Shown here piece after piece: positions 50,501 to 54,900 of a DNA stretch of 64,000 nucleotides. The notes beneath the pieces were generated by a model, which ran no database searches, was not told the DNA's origin, and was given only the letters and a program-made list of their open reading frames with translations. Made by a program: the position numbers and the translations under genes. Source of the DNA: Siphonodentalium dalli. Taxonomy: Eukaryota; Mollusca; Scaphopoda; Gadilida; Siphonodentaliidae. Numbering within the stretch: the first letter of the stretch is position 1; each line of letters opens with the position of its first letter. The stretch is taken from positions 259,385,863 to 259,449,862 of the forward strand of contig CP136064.1 of NCBI GenBank assembly GCA_032622095.1. The letters are read 5' to 3'.

Positions 50501-52928
50501 AGGGGGTCCCTTTAAGGGTCCCATTCCCCCAGCCAATTTTTCCCCTTCTGTCATACCACAGGACATATTCCATATGTATAAAGGTATAAAGTTGTTTACT
50601 TCTCAATTTTGTTGGGACAGTACTAAGAAATTTAAATGACAACTTTATTTGATTTCTAGTGAGAATACACACTCGGACCGATCTAACACTAAAAGTTGGA
50701 TGTCAGTATGTCTGTAGGCAGGAGCTAACATTCAATGTGCAGGGTAGATGTGTACCATTTCAGCCCTTTTAATTCAGATTGTTTGGCTTCGGCAATCTGC
50801 TACGGCAACCCTTTATCGTGGCCCAGTTTGCTTCAGCAAATGGCTTCGGCATTGCCGATTGCCGTACCGTAGCCAATTATGAGGGCTGCCATTTAGAATA
50901 TAGAGTACACTTTATTTAGTTTTACTGAAATGCTCCGGATTCTGAATGAGCACACCCGGCTCTGCACATTGCATGCTAGCTCCAACCTGCAGACAGTCAG
51001 ATGAACTGAGGAAGTGATCAAACCCGACATCGCTAGAACACATGCTTTTGAGTCCGCTGGTTACGTTGCTGTGGTTAGGTTACGAAAAATGACAGCCGAT
51101 AATTTAATCATGCCCACTGATTCTATCTTCATGTTGTAAAATAGATATATCACTCCATTTTTTTCAAAGCATCTTACATGTACATGTATCTATGTTTATT
51201 GTAATTTAGCTTGATATTTAGAACTAAAACATTGTGCCTTTATTCTATTCCTTCATTGCTTCCATTGCCTTCCAACCTGTTAATTGTCTATCTGCTGAGT
51301 GTTATATTCCGGCACATTATGCATCCGAACTATCTGCCGAGTCTTGAAGTGAGTCGTTTAACTTCAACGGGCGCGTTTCCGTATACTGGGAACAACGCAA
51401 GGCCTTCACCACCTGTGACCTATAACCTAAGTACTGGTGTCACCATGTGCAGTGTTATATAAAGTTACTCAGCCTAGGTTACCACTGGACCAGTGCGTCT
51501 ATAACCAGAAGGTTCCTGCAGTGAAATATATACGGTACAAATACAGACAAATTATACATTATTATTTAAAGCGCTTAGAGCCCTCGTGGGGATAGTTGCT
51601 ATAAAAATCCCATTAATTATTGATATATATAATTTATTATTATTATCTAGAGACAAGACCTCAGGCTCTTGTGTACAGTGTAGAGAAGTCATCACCTTCT
51701 ATATTTACACCGCGATCGCGACAAAAGCCAGGCCTAAGGTGACAACTGACATTGACAACAACGATAACAGTGACAGTATTGCACATTTCGCATCAACGAC
51801 AGATTGAGCCGATGACAGTGGGAACAAACAAACGGTAAAAACATATTTCAGTATACTATATATTTCAGTGCAGGAACCTTCCGGTTATAGACACACTGGT
51901 CCAGCCTCCAGGGGCTACCTAGGTCGAGTAACTTTCTAGAAGTCACTTGTCGGACATGTAACAGGTCAAGCACATCCTGAATTCCACTATTATAGCGATA
52001 TTCCACTAGTATAGTGATATTTGACTATAACATATTCATGTTTCCTTTACTTGTGTCGGGAATAGAAGACGGCGCATACCAGTGCACAGCCAAATGTCAC
52101 TCATAACAATATCGCAGCGAATGAACAGTCTTCCGACAAAATTCGTTGTGCAATCTTTTGCGCCAGCTTTGATATTCAATAATATTATACTATTACTAAT
52201 ATATCCCGTTCTAAATGACAATAGCAGGATGAATCAATCGCTCCTTCATAACAATATTTCAACTAATTACATGCTAATTGAGTTGCTTATCGTGTGCCGT
52301 CATGATTAATAATTCTCCTGGACAAACTTTATGCATGGTATCGAGTTAGTGCTATCTGATTTTGAATAATATTTGTGGGAAATATGATTTTGGATTATCC
52401 CTCTTTTATCAAATTAACAAAACGGTAATGGGTATTTCAGTGTAATAGTGGAATATCGCTATAATAGTGGAATTCGGGATGTGCCTGACCTGTGTAATGT
52501 AGCAGTGTAGGTACTGTACACTGGTGTTTATGACAACCAAGTGTATCAAACAAACAAAAAATGAATCACATCGACAATTGATGATATTGATTCATTGACA
52601 AGTTGCCTAATTTCGCTAATAAACCTGCAAGGAGGAATACCGAAGGCGGATTTAAATCTGCCAGATAGCTATTGTTACAAAGAAGCAAACCATTAAGCCG
52701 CGTGTAGCAATAACCACGTTTTTGTCAAAATGTTTAATATATGAATCTATATCTTGCGCAAAAATATTTTTTTGAAATTAATACCTGAGCCTGGGTCTTC
52801 GAAGAATTCAATTTCTTCGACACTTTCTTTGCTTTCGGAACCTTTATCCCTGCATCTCGCAGATCTTGGCGAATTACAGTATGAAGGTTTTCGATATTGT
52901 TCACATTTTGTATATCAATCAAACTCAT
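18431..52928 (-). CDS. ARHGAP11A: ARHGAP11A-like Rho GTPase-activating protein, nine coding exons
   Basis: Seen: nine minus-strand exons join with GT/AG borders and matching phases: 52928-52785, 49976-49891, 47369-47273, 40357-39775, 36406-36190, 30861-30776, 27460-27310, 24742-24646, 20701-18431. They total 3,732 nt, or 1,243 aa plus a TAA stop. Residues about 49-245 form a RhoGAP domain: KIFG near residue 55, EGLFRKSG with arginine finger Arg97, FFRELPEPLF at 133-142, NKMDIDNL at 199-206 and APN at 211-213. A basic stretch (RKDKKKRKR, 290-298) is a likely nuclear signal. The tail is long, Ser-rich and probably disordered; GRVAECVKAFKKF (about 962-974) followed by a NSPLRF motif resembles the conserved C-terminal block of vertebrate ARHGAP11A. 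Known of the family: GAP for RhoA, active in mitosis and cytokinesis, partly nuclear. The vertebrate protein is about 1,020 aa, so this one is longer. Start choice: an in-frame TAA lies 18 nt upstream of the ATG (52,946-52,944). Function is inferred from the family; splicing is unconfirmed. Confidence 0.88.
20039..20122 (-). repeat. Coding tandem repeat, 4 x 21 bp (KDISRGS)
   Basis: Four identical 21-bp units inside exon 9, each encoding KDISRGS (residues 681-708). The unit length keeps the reading frame. No base differs between copies, which points to recent expansion. Confidence 0.95.
20726..21104. mobile_element. TTAA-flanked element (TTAAAGACATATTATG family), intron 8
   Basis: 379 bp from TTAAAGACATGTTATG to TTTCACATCACTTTAA, starting only 24 bp upstream of exon 9's acceptor. 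It shares AAATATTTACTTCTCGA-type and GATCACCCTA segments with copies at 21.43 and 29.77 kb. Confidence 0.75.
21431..21802. mobile_element. TTAA-flanked element (TTAAAGACATATTATG family), second copy in intron 8
   Basis: TTAAGGACATATTATGG ... TTTCATACCACTTTAA, 372 bp, same orientation as the copy 330 bp earlier. Its right end touches the GIY-YIG-like fragment. Confidence 0.7.
21805..21930 (+). pseudogene. Fragment resembling the C-terminal GIY-YIG tail of a Penelope-like retroelement
   Basis: An open stretch of 41 codons ends in TGA and reads RKVKEAIEIKRKKPTIN, then LGFPAIYRGLLNSHHL. The pattern (R/K)(I/V)KEAI.I+..KPT.N...G...PAIY..LL is one I associate with the end of GIY-YIG nuclease domains fused to reverse transcriptases in Penelope-like elements. 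It has no start and nothing recognisable upstream, because a TTAA element ends at 21,802. It lies in intron 8, antisense to the gene. Family assignment is from memory of the motif. Confidence 0.45.
22760..23690. repeat. Inverted pair of ~75-bp arms flanking a TTAA element, intron 8
   Basis: GATGGTGCTGTTTTGGACCGA at 22,783 and its reverse complement near 23,635-23,660 belong to arms of about 75 bp (22,762-22,838; 23,601-23,680). The CCCTTTACCC-family MITE (23,152-23,541) lies between them. Confidence 0.6.
23152..23541. mobile_element. TTAA-flanked MITE (family CCCTTTACCC), intron 8
   Basis: 390 bp bounded by TTAACCCTTTACCCAACA and TGTTGGGTAAAGGGTTAA, opposite in orientation to the copy at 2.4 kb. 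Both palindromic modules are intact, joined by an AT-rich spacer. Confidence 0.85.
24646..24742 (-). CDS. ARHGAP11A: ARHGAP11A-like exon 8
   Basis: A 97-nt exon from acceptor TTGTCTAG|GGGACA to donor GATAAG|GTTTGT. It completes Arg455 and encodes residues 456-487, including KTKSILRRLSGSKADK. RRLS is a consensus basophilic kinase site. It ends in phase 0, as exon 9 requires. Confidence 0.8.
25088..25357. mobile_element. TTAA-flanked MITE (ACTCATTGATGAG family), intron 7
   Basis: TTAACCCTTTCTCTACTCATT ... AAAAGATAGCGTTAA with TTCAGACAGTAAGTTC and its inverted partner. 270 bp. Confidence 0.75.
25765..26187. mobile_element. Diverged TTAAAGACATATT-family element, intron 7
   Basis: Starts TTAAAGACATATTGTG. 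Internal CACTGCAATTAATTATTA...GGATGTGAACTTTTTCGAAAATAACTA and GACAACCCTAGAGAGGTGTG correspond to the family's order; the right end is poorly conserved. Confidence 0.5.
26612..26629. repeat. (GA)n microsatellite, intron 7
   Basis: Nine AG dinucleotides in an AT-rich stretch; no coding signal from 26,190 to 26,900. Confidence 0.85.
26920..27038. mobile_element. Element end with TGCCAATGCATT module and CACTGAAAGGGTTAA terminus, intron 7
   Basis: GGCCAATGCATTCTCTTATA...GCACAGGGTATATGG, then CGGACCTGGCACTGAAAGGGTTAA. The terminal GGCACTGAAAGGGTTAA recurs at 39,036-39,053. A matching left end was not found. Confidence 0.5.
27310..27460 (-). CDS. ARHGAP11A: ARHGAP11A-like exon 7
   Basis: A 151-nt exon from acceptor TTGTTTAG|ATCCCA to donor AAAAG|GTATAG. 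It completes Asp405 and encodes residues 406-454: PRKMAPMDTPHIEFSEKN..., then VRKRLNLFSPGNLRKSK. The basic RKRLNLFSPGNLRKSKR end is a plausible phosphorylation and binding segment. Phase 2 out matches exon 8. Confidence 0.82.
27656..28415. mobile_element. AATGAGGTCCCC-family element split by a TTAA MITE, intron 6
   Basis: GCCTGAAAATATGGTGCCGG at the left and TGGCTCCATATTTTCAGG at the right form the outer ends. The TTAA element 27,795-28,246 lies inside it. The same internal order (TTCACCATCTG, GAGTC.A, GGCCATGCAGAATGAGG) occurs at 13.9-14.2 kb. Confidence 0.65.
27795..28246. mobile_element. TTAA-flanked MITE (family CCCTTTACCC), intron 6
   Basis: 452 bp with TTAA at both ends; the left end reads CCGTTTACCC (one mismatch). 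It carries the same inner spacer and two palindromic modules. It splits an older AATGAGGTCCC-type element whose parts lie on either side (27,656-27,794 and 28,247-28,415). Confidence 0.85.
28595..28757. mobile_element. TTAA-flanked MITE (ACTCATTGATGAG family), internally replaced copy, intron 6
   Basis: Ends match the family (TTAAACCCTTTCTACG ... AGTATAGAACTGGTTAA) but it is only 163 bp. Its middle holds GGGGTTTCCGCTAAGGGTCG in place of the usual inverted pair. The same GTTTCCGCTAGGGGTCGG motif appears at 36.77 kb. Confidence 0.65.
29413..29575. mobile_element. 163-bp near-perfect palindrome with TA flanks (CAGTAATGC family), intron 6
   Basis: CAGTAATGCTCTAATTAATTG ... GAGCATTACTG, with TA on both sides (29,411-29,412; 29,576-29,577). 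The arms match through CAGAATTATGGGTAACTTTTC down to a TTGTT loop. TA flanks and CAG ends fit a Tc1/mariner or pogo-type MITE (inference). Confidence 0.8.
29768..30145. mobile_element. TTAA-flanked element (TTAAAGACATATTATG family), intron 6
   Basis: 378 bp, TTAAAGACATATTATGTAC ... GTGTTTCACATCACTTTAA. This is the clearest copy of the family. Terminal inverted identity is short (TTAAAG). Confidence 0.75.
30190..30425. repeat. Repeated and inverted AGTCATATTGGACT motif, intron 6
   Basis: At least four direct copies of GTCATATTGGA(T/C)T (30,207-30,252, then 30,370) and two inverted AGTCCAATATGACTTTT-type copies (30,256; 30,404). The larger arms are GTGAAAAGTCATATTGGACTT and its partner near 30,418. 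Confidence 0.75.
30776..30861 (-). CDS. ARHGAP11A: ARHGAP11A-like exon 6
   Basis: An 86-nt exon from acceptor TATTGCAG|AAAAGC to donor GATG|GTGAGA. It completes Lys376 and encodes residues 377-404 (KAVLQNLPLHAIMGD, then RTPFTPATVIKRD). Phases agree with exons 5 and 7. It is too short to stand out as an open frame and was found by searching for an exon of the required phase. Confidence 0.8.
31061..31323. repeat. Perfect 25-bp inverted repeat with CGCGGGAGGCCATTTTG, intron 5
   Basis: Arms at 31,061-31,085 and 31,299-31,323 are exact reverse complements and CpG-containing, in otherwise AT-rich DNA. 213 bp lie between them. Confidence 0.85.
31897..32132. mobile_element. TTAA-flanked MITE (family CCCTTCCATG), reverse copy in intron 5
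   Basis: TTAACCCTTCCATGAC ... TCAAAGGGTTAA, 236 bp. The core reads CCCTGTGC...CAATATTTACCTTGACC, inverted relative to the 12.2-kb copy. Confidence 0.7.
32286..32858. repeat. Interspersed repeat with GGGGATAACTCCACC motif, intron 5
   Basis: Two direct copies of a ~170-bp unit (TAGGAATAAAAGCT.GGACAAA, AAGTCGAAAAAGG, GATAACTCCACCAAAAAA) are followed by CGGACAGACGGACGACGGAC and a CCCCCC/GGGGGGG hairpin. No protein domain seen. Confidence 0.6.
32869..34230. mobile_element. CCCTGCTGGACA-family element split by about 1 kb of other repeats
   Basis: The left part (32,869 to about 33,033) and right part (about 34,035-34,230) match the 41.7-kb element. Continuity breaks after CATTAAACTGAA and resumes at AAAAAAGACGATAC. 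The insert holds CATAACTCTGG-type repeats and ends in a small CCCCCGAA/TTCGGGGG hairpin. The last bases of the element's right end are missing. Confidence 0.65.
33240..34032. repeat. Interspersed repeat with CCATAACTC and AAAGTTATCATCCGGAAACC motifs, intron 5
   Basis: Four to five degenerate direct units of about 150 bp, each with CATAACTCT, ATTCGAACTTGACCT and ACTAAAGTTATCATCCGGAAA. It ends in CGGACGCACGGACAGACGG. Related pieces lie at 34.79-35.07, 54.52-54.90 and 63.48-63.70 kb. Confidence 0.65.
34317..34612. mobile_element. TTAA-flanked MITE (family TTAAAGGTACTCA), intron 5
   Basis: TTAAAGGTACTCAATCCGATT ... CGGACTGAGTACCTTTAA, 296 bp, with a long inverted end continuing through GCTCCTAAATTACTATTTC and a CCCCCAAAGCCAAAG block. 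Partial relatives lie near 11.6-12.15, 14.8-14.96, 53.75-53.9 and 54.1-54.22 kb. Confidence 0.75.
34790..35075. repeat. CCATAACTCTGG-type interspersed repeat, intron 5
   Basis: CCATAACTCTGGTGAAAATTG, TTTACTAAAGTTATCAACGG and GATCGACGGACAGACC are shared with the 33.2-kb block. Confidence 0.6.
35201..35760. mobile_element. Hairpin-headed element (AGGATCTACAACGAGTCCCC), intron 5
   Basis: The stem TATAAATAGAGGATCTACAAC ... GTTGTAGATTCTATTTATTA (35,201-35,368) contains CCCCAGTTTATAGCAGAATTT and its partner. A unique tail follows, ending ATAGAATGGGTTTATTGAATGG. Its final bases are interrupted by the TA element at 35,762. Confidence 0.65.
35762..36149. mobile_element. TA-flanked element, CCCTGCTGGACA family, second copy
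   Basis: Left CCCTGCTGGACAAAACAAG, right CTTGTTTTGTCCAACGGG, flanked by TTA on both sides. The same internal GGTGTACTTGCCGTTCGG repeats as the 41.7-kb copy. It sits in the tail of the 35.2-kb hairpin element: GGAATAAG-GTAGGAT continues into GTAATAAAA across it. Confidence 0.8.
36190..36406 (-). CDS. ARHGAP11A: ARHGAP11A-like exon 5
   Basis: A 217-nt exon from acceptor TTTTTCAG|GCATTG to donor AAAAA|GTAAGT. The correct frame is set by the split Gly304 and encodes residues 305-375: GIVSSIAHGISKLRKS, an Asn/Ser-rich stretch and VIRKRKASGETVAFSATKK. The basic, Ser-rich character and VxS.A..I.K pattern resemble the post-GAP segment of the family. Flanking intron 5 begins only about 40 bp from a TA-type MITE (35,762-36,149). 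Confidence 0.85.
37491..38256. repeat. Interspersed repeat headed GACCCGGCTTCGTCCGGG, intron 4
   Basis: Starts AGAAGGTGACCCGGCTTCG, has a small duplication (GAAATCGGCCCAGCGGATAC twice), CCAAGTTGCATCGAAATCGG near its end, an ACACACAC run, and stops at ATATATAATAGATA. It resembles the non-coding ends of widespread invertebrate retroelements; class uncertain. Confidence 0.5.
39362..39752. mobile_element. TTAA-flanked MITE (family CCCTTTACCC), intron 4
   Basis: 391 bp, TTAACCCTTTACCCAACA to TGTTGGGTAAAGGGTTAA, same orientation as the copy at 27.8 kb. It ends only 22 bp from the splice donor of exon 4. Confidence 0.85.
39775..40357 (-). CDS. ARHGAP11A: ARHGAP11A-like exon 4 (RhoGAP core and basic stretch)
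   Basis: A 583-nt exon from acceptor CTTTCAG|CAAACT to donor CAAG|GTAAAT, encoding residues 110-303 plus one base of Gly304. It holds the FFRELPEPLF motif, NKMDIDNLCKVVAPN (structural residues of RhoGAP folds) and the domain's last helix. An acidic segment follows, then the lysine-rich RKDKKKRKRSGS, a likely nuclear localisation signal. No internal intron is needed: the frame is open throughout. Confidence 0.9.
40727..40860. mobile_element. 134-bp palindromic hAT-like MITE, intron 3
   Basis: CAAGCCTTGAAATAG ... CTATTTCAAGGTTTG with the AATGAGGTCCCC stem. The flanks TACAGAAG (40,719-40,726) and TACAGATG (40,861-40,868) agree at 7 of 8 bases, supporting an 8-bp target duplication as for the 1.1-kb copy. 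Confidence 0.8.
41541..42318. mobile_element. TTAA-flanked MITE (family CCCTTTACCC) carrying a nested element, intron 3
   Basis: Bounded by TTAACCCTTTACCCAACA and TGTTGGGTAAAGGGTTAA. At 778 bp it is about twice the family length because a 376-bp element (41,738-42,113) interrupts one of its palindromic modules. Confidence 0.88.
41738..42113. mobile_element. 376-bp TA-flanked element (CCCTGCTTGACAAAACAAG ends) nested in a TTAA MITE
   Basis: Left end CCCTGCTTGACAAAACAAG, right end CTTGTTTTGTCCAGCGGGG, about 25 bp of inverted repeat including GTGTCCA. TA is duplicated at 41,736-41,737 and 42,114-42,115; removing the element restores the module sequence CTTATATATGCG. The interior is a GC-richer series of GCGGTGTACTTGCCGTTCGG-like repeats. 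TA duplication suggests Tc1/mariner-type mobilisation (inference). Confidence 0.85.
42319..43483. other. Intron 3 segment without recognised elements
   Basis: One inverted pair is visible: ACAGGTATCCTGTATTGAGTCTG-like sequence near 43,128-43,150 and its reverse at 43,342-43,372. It resembles an eroded inverted element containing a C11 run. Confidence 0.4.
43484..43612. mobile_element. AATGAGGTCCCC-type palindrome, partial
   Basis: GCAGAATGAAGTTTCCAGAG ... ACTCACTCTGCAAATGACAGAC, then CTATTTCAAGACTTG. The left terminal repeat is not seen. Confidence 0.55.
43988..45201. mobile_element. 1.2-kb non-autonomous hAT-like transposon, intron 3
   Basis: Ends CAGTGTTCGCGCTGG and (reverse complement) CAGTGTTCGTGCTGTCGG. 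The 8-bp direct repeat CATGTCAA flanks it exactly (43,980-43,987 and 45,202-45,209), as expected for hAT insertion. Subterminal A/T-rich TTAGCCAAATGAA motifs repeat near both ends (about 44,020-44,120 and 45,110-45,175), possible transposase-binding repeats. No long ORF remains, so it cannot encode its own transposase. Confidence 0.85.
45324..45424. repeat. 101-bp snap-back palindrome, intron 3
   Basis: Two 47-bp arms pair without mismatch around a 7-bp loop (TATGGTG). The arms start TAAGATGACAGGAATTG. It lies 115 bp after the hAT-like element's right target duplication. Confidence 0.9.
46666..46945. repeat. Inverted repeats around ACTACGAGTTATCTCG, intron 3
   Basis: A perfect 21-bp pair at 46,666-46,686 and 46,719-46,739, a further same-strand copy (CGACTACGAGTTATCTCGTA) near 46,926-46,945, and a weak CATAACTCGTTGTCACAG copy between. 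Confidence 0.8.
47273..47369 (-). CDS. ARHGAP11A: ARHGAP11A-like exon 3 (arginine finger)
   Basis: A 97-nt exon between acceptor CTCTTCAG|GTTTTT and consensus donor CGT|GTAAGT. It completes Lys77 and encodes residues 78-109. FLVDAAKIIEENITLEGLFR carries the catalytic arginine finger (Arg97 in EGLFRKSG). It begins with a single base that completes the split codon from exon 2. The exon is isolated by a 6.9-kb intron downstream. Confidence 0.88.
47513..47543. repeat. Poly-G run (31 G), intron 2
   Basis: Uninterrupted G31 on the plus strand, 144 bp upstream of exon 3 in gene orientation. Length may be affected by sequencing. Confidence 0.85.
47675..48217. mobile_element. Hairpin-headed element, reverse copy 1, intron 2
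   Basis: The tail (ATTCAATAAACCCATTCTAT, GACCTTTGACTTCCGGTTTG) precedes the stem at 48,059-48,217 (AATCTACAACCTGTCCCCAG ... CTCGTTGTAGATCCTC). Inverse order to the 35.2-kb copy. Confidence 0.65.
48568..49072. mobile_element. Hairpin-headed element, reverse copy 2, intron 2
   Basis: The same tail and stem order as 47.7-48.2 kb, in direct orientation to it. The stem is partly eroded (48,930-49,072). Short open frames here are by-products of the repeat. Confidence 0.65.
49190..49562. mobile_element. AATGAGGTCCCC-family element, intron 2
   Basis: CATTTGCAGAATGAGGTCCCC ... GGGGAGCTCATTCTG, a T-rich spacer, and a second GAATGAGGTCTCCAGAAGG half at 49,523. It starts about 1.9 kb after exon 3 and stops about 330 bp before exon 2. 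Confidence 0.6.
49891..49976 (-). CDS. ARHGAP11A: ARHGAP11A-like exon 2 (start of RhoGAP domain)
   Basis: An 86-nt exon between acceptor TTTACAG|GATGTG and donor CCGAA|GTATGT. It encodes residues 49-76 and two bases of Lys77. It contains VFKIFGNYL and ends in GYVPK, matching the family's KIFG...VP entry into the RhoGAP fold. Phase 0 in and phase 2 out, consistent with both neighbours. Confidence 0.85.
50079..50400 (-). pseudogene. Remnant of a LINE 3' end, intron 1
   Basis: On the minus strand a short open stretch reads KLSFAYAAPPGRL, then SFKTLLF, like the (F/Y)AYAAPxxWNxLP...SFKxxLKxxLF end common in non-LTR retrotransposons, with an indel. Downstream is an AATAAATGATTATTATTATTA tail at 50,081-50,101, typical of microsatellite-tailed LINEs. 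Heavily decayed. Confidence 0.4.
51462..51935. mobile_element. Inverted-repeat element, AGTTACTC ends, intron 1
   Basis: AAGTTACTCAGCCTAGGTTAC ... CTACCTAGGTCGAGTAACTT, arms of about 70 bp with CACTGGACCAGTG / CACACTGGTCCAG and ATAACCAGAAGGTTCCTGCA / its partner. No target duplication is obvious. It lies 26 bp from the next element. Confidence 0.6.
51962..52492. mobile_element. 531-bp inverted-repeat element with TGTAA flanks, intron 1
   Basis: CAGGTCAAGCACATCCTGAAT ... GAATTCGGGATGTGCCTGACCTG; arms of about 50 bp continue through CCACTATTATAGCGATATTCC. TGTAA directly flanks both ends (51,957-51,961; 52,493-52,497). I cannot assign a superfamily from a 5-bp duplication. Confidence 0.65.
52785..52928 (-). 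CDS. ARHGAP11A: ARHGAP11A-like exon 1 (start codon exon)
   Basis: Encodes residues 1-48 in 144 nt, from the ATG at 52,928 to donor CAG|GTATTA (phase 0). The Lys-rich end (VPKAKKVSKK) and the LHTVIRQDLRDAGIKV stretch resemble the short N-terminal lead that precedes the RhoGAP domain in this family. An in-frame TAA 18 nt upstream makes this the first possible methionine in the exon. A further non-coding 5' exon cannot be excluded. Confidence 0.85.
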
Positions 52929-53060
52929 AATTATTGTCGATCCTTAATTTTTCCGCATTTTGTATTCCTTCGACAAAATCATGTTTCATTTAAGTTTAAT
53001 GTTCAAAACTCGCACCCTCAAATGCGATTGGTCAGATTTGAACCCGGAAAAGCATATTGC
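52929..53060 (-). promoter_or_regulatory. Candidate promoter/5' UTR of the ARHGAP11A-like gene (CCAAT and CHR-like motifs)
   Basis: On the gene's strand a CCAAT box reads at 53,031-53,027 and a TTTGAA hexamer (the CHR core) at 53,007-53,002, about 75 nt before the ATG; no TATA box is evident. CCAAT plus CHR is the known layout of G2/M genes controlled by DREAM/MuvB. Both motifs are short and could be chance in AT-rich DNA. Confidence 0.3.
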
Positions 53061-53411
53061 CTAAGGGAGATAACTCAATCGATATGTAACCCACTACCTG
53101 CCATCACCATTCAAAGTTTAAAGTCGTTACGCCATATGCGCTTGAACAGATCATATATGTGAATTTAGGCTCTCACATTCCCAATGAAAACTTCCGAGTC
53201 AACATGAGATAAATTTTCACTAATTTCGATATTTAAAAATGGAATTTAAAACAAATGTTTAAATAAAAAAAAAAAAAAAATTTGCACATTTATCATAATT
53301 ATACGAAAGACCATTGATTGCGGTCACACGTGATCCGATATGGATCACGATATAAATTTCTCTTTTTTTTTTTCAATTATATTATTGCGTTTATCGGCGT
53401 TTAACTCGGTA

Positions 53412-53527
53412 TTAACTCTGAATGGATAAATGTATACATTTAATGGTCTATTATCAAAGGTAAAATGAGCAGACAACAAACGAATGAAAAGATAAATAAA
53501 TTCAGAAGGAATCCTATTCATTGGGTA
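53412..53527. mobile_element. Truncated TTAA MITE (ACTCATTGATGAG family), reverse
   Basis: Reverse orientation: TTAACTCTGAATGGATAAA, AATGGTCTATTATC, GCAGA...AGGAATCCTATTCATTGG. It breaks off before the opposite end, just before a 16-bp tandem repeat. Confidence 0.6.
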
Positions 53528-53530
53528 TCC

Positions 53531-53625
53531 AGCTAACTGGGACCTTGGCTAACTGGGACCTTGGCTAACTGGGACCTCAAGTCAGGCTAACTGGGACCTT
53601 GGCTAACTGGGACCTTCTGGCTAAC
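53531..53625. repeat. Tandem repeat, 16 bp (GGCTAACTGGGACCTT), about 5 copies
   Basis: Five copies, one separated by CAAGTCA. They lie immediately after a truncated TTAA element. Confidence 0.9.
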
Positions 53626-53749
53626 CTTCGAGATGAGTACTAATAATTGCCGTCAATTTCGTTTCCTGCTCGAGATTTGTACACCAAAACTCTATTCAAA
53701 CAGACAAGGATGGATAACTCTAAAATCAAGTGGTAATAATAACGCAATT

Positions 53750-54224
53750 TTGACTGAGATAATGAAAAATAATAGATTTCTAAAATCGATATCTAACAAA
53801 TCTGAGCTTTGATGGGTGACTTTCTCGACTCATTTTTGACCCCCGAAGCCATTGAAATAGTAATTGAGAGGAGTTTTATCAGATTGAGTACCTTTAACAA
53901 TAAATATTCATAGAAATATATAAGATACAAATAAGATACAAATAAGAAATTAAAATAGTGACCTTCAGTTTTATAGATTGACAATATATATTTTTTTCCT
54001 TTTTTATTTATAAAGTCAGGTTGAAACAAATCTAAAACATTTTTGAAGCAATAACATAAATAAAACAAACAATATTCTATTATCAATGTTCTATTCTACT
54101 AATATATTTAATAACAAATCTGAGCTTTGATGGGTGACTTCCTCGACTCGAATCAAATATTTTTTACCCCCGAAGCCATTGAAATAGTAATTGAGAGGAG
54201 TTTTATCGGATTGAGTACCTTTAA
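53750..54224. mobile_element. Two half-copies of the TTAAAGGTACTCA family in tandem
   Basis: AATCTGAGCTTTGATGGGTG...GATTGAGTACCTTTAA occurs twice (ends near 53,897 and 54,224), with AT-rich DNA between. Both lack the left arm. Confidence 0.6.
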
Positions 54225-54519
54225 ACGCAATAAACAAAATTATATATATACTGTTTAATGCGACCGCAATTGGTTTCCGTAACACCACACATTAATAAGA
54301 TATAACAAGTAGGTCTACCGGTAGGCCTACTATTTGACATCTCAATATCTTTATTTACTTTTTCAATTTATGATAAATTCAGGTGCAAGAACTCCTTTAA
54401 GTCACACATGATCTTTTTACTTTTTTGTTACAATCTTCGGCAAAAGTACCAATAAATCTTACATATAAAGAAAATAAGATATGTGCATTGTTGTGGTACA
54501 GTGTTGTGGTACACTACCG

Positions 54520-54900
54520 CAAAGTACATGTGAAGTCCAATTTTTGGGGTTCGGCCACCCATTTTTACCAAAGTTAATTCCTTCTTTAGTTTGGCTCAAT
54601 TTTCGTTACCCGATGATAACTTTAGTTATTGATAAACTGAATGGAAATAAATTTGATTTGCATGATTACAACCATAAAATACAGGTTATGTTCGATTTTA
54701 TGTCCCCCCCCCCCCCTCCGATTTACAAACCTTTTTCGACTTTGAAATTCGGGTTTTCTTGGTTTCCGGATGAAAACTGTTTTGTAATTACCGTCAACAG
54801 CATACCTTTTTCGACTTTGAAATTCGGGTATTCAAAAACTTTTCTTGGTTTCCTGTATCTCGATGATAACTTAACTTAAGTTAATGTTGACTGAAGGGAG
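54520..54900. repeat. CCATAACTC-type interspersed repeat, reverse
   Basis: Contains GATGATAACTTTAGTTAT, a C-rich run and two copies of CCTTTTTCGACTTTGAAATTC. The 132-codon open frame across it is repeat-derived. Confidence 0.55.

Noticed and set aside
53028-53060. tRNA-like GATTTGAACCCGG word
   Set aside because: No cloverleaf could be built around it; an isolated B-box-like word is not enough.
54481-54879. 132-codon plus-strand frame
   Set aside because: It runs through a CATAACTC-type interspersed repeat and repeats FSTLKFG twice because the DNA repeats; not a gene.
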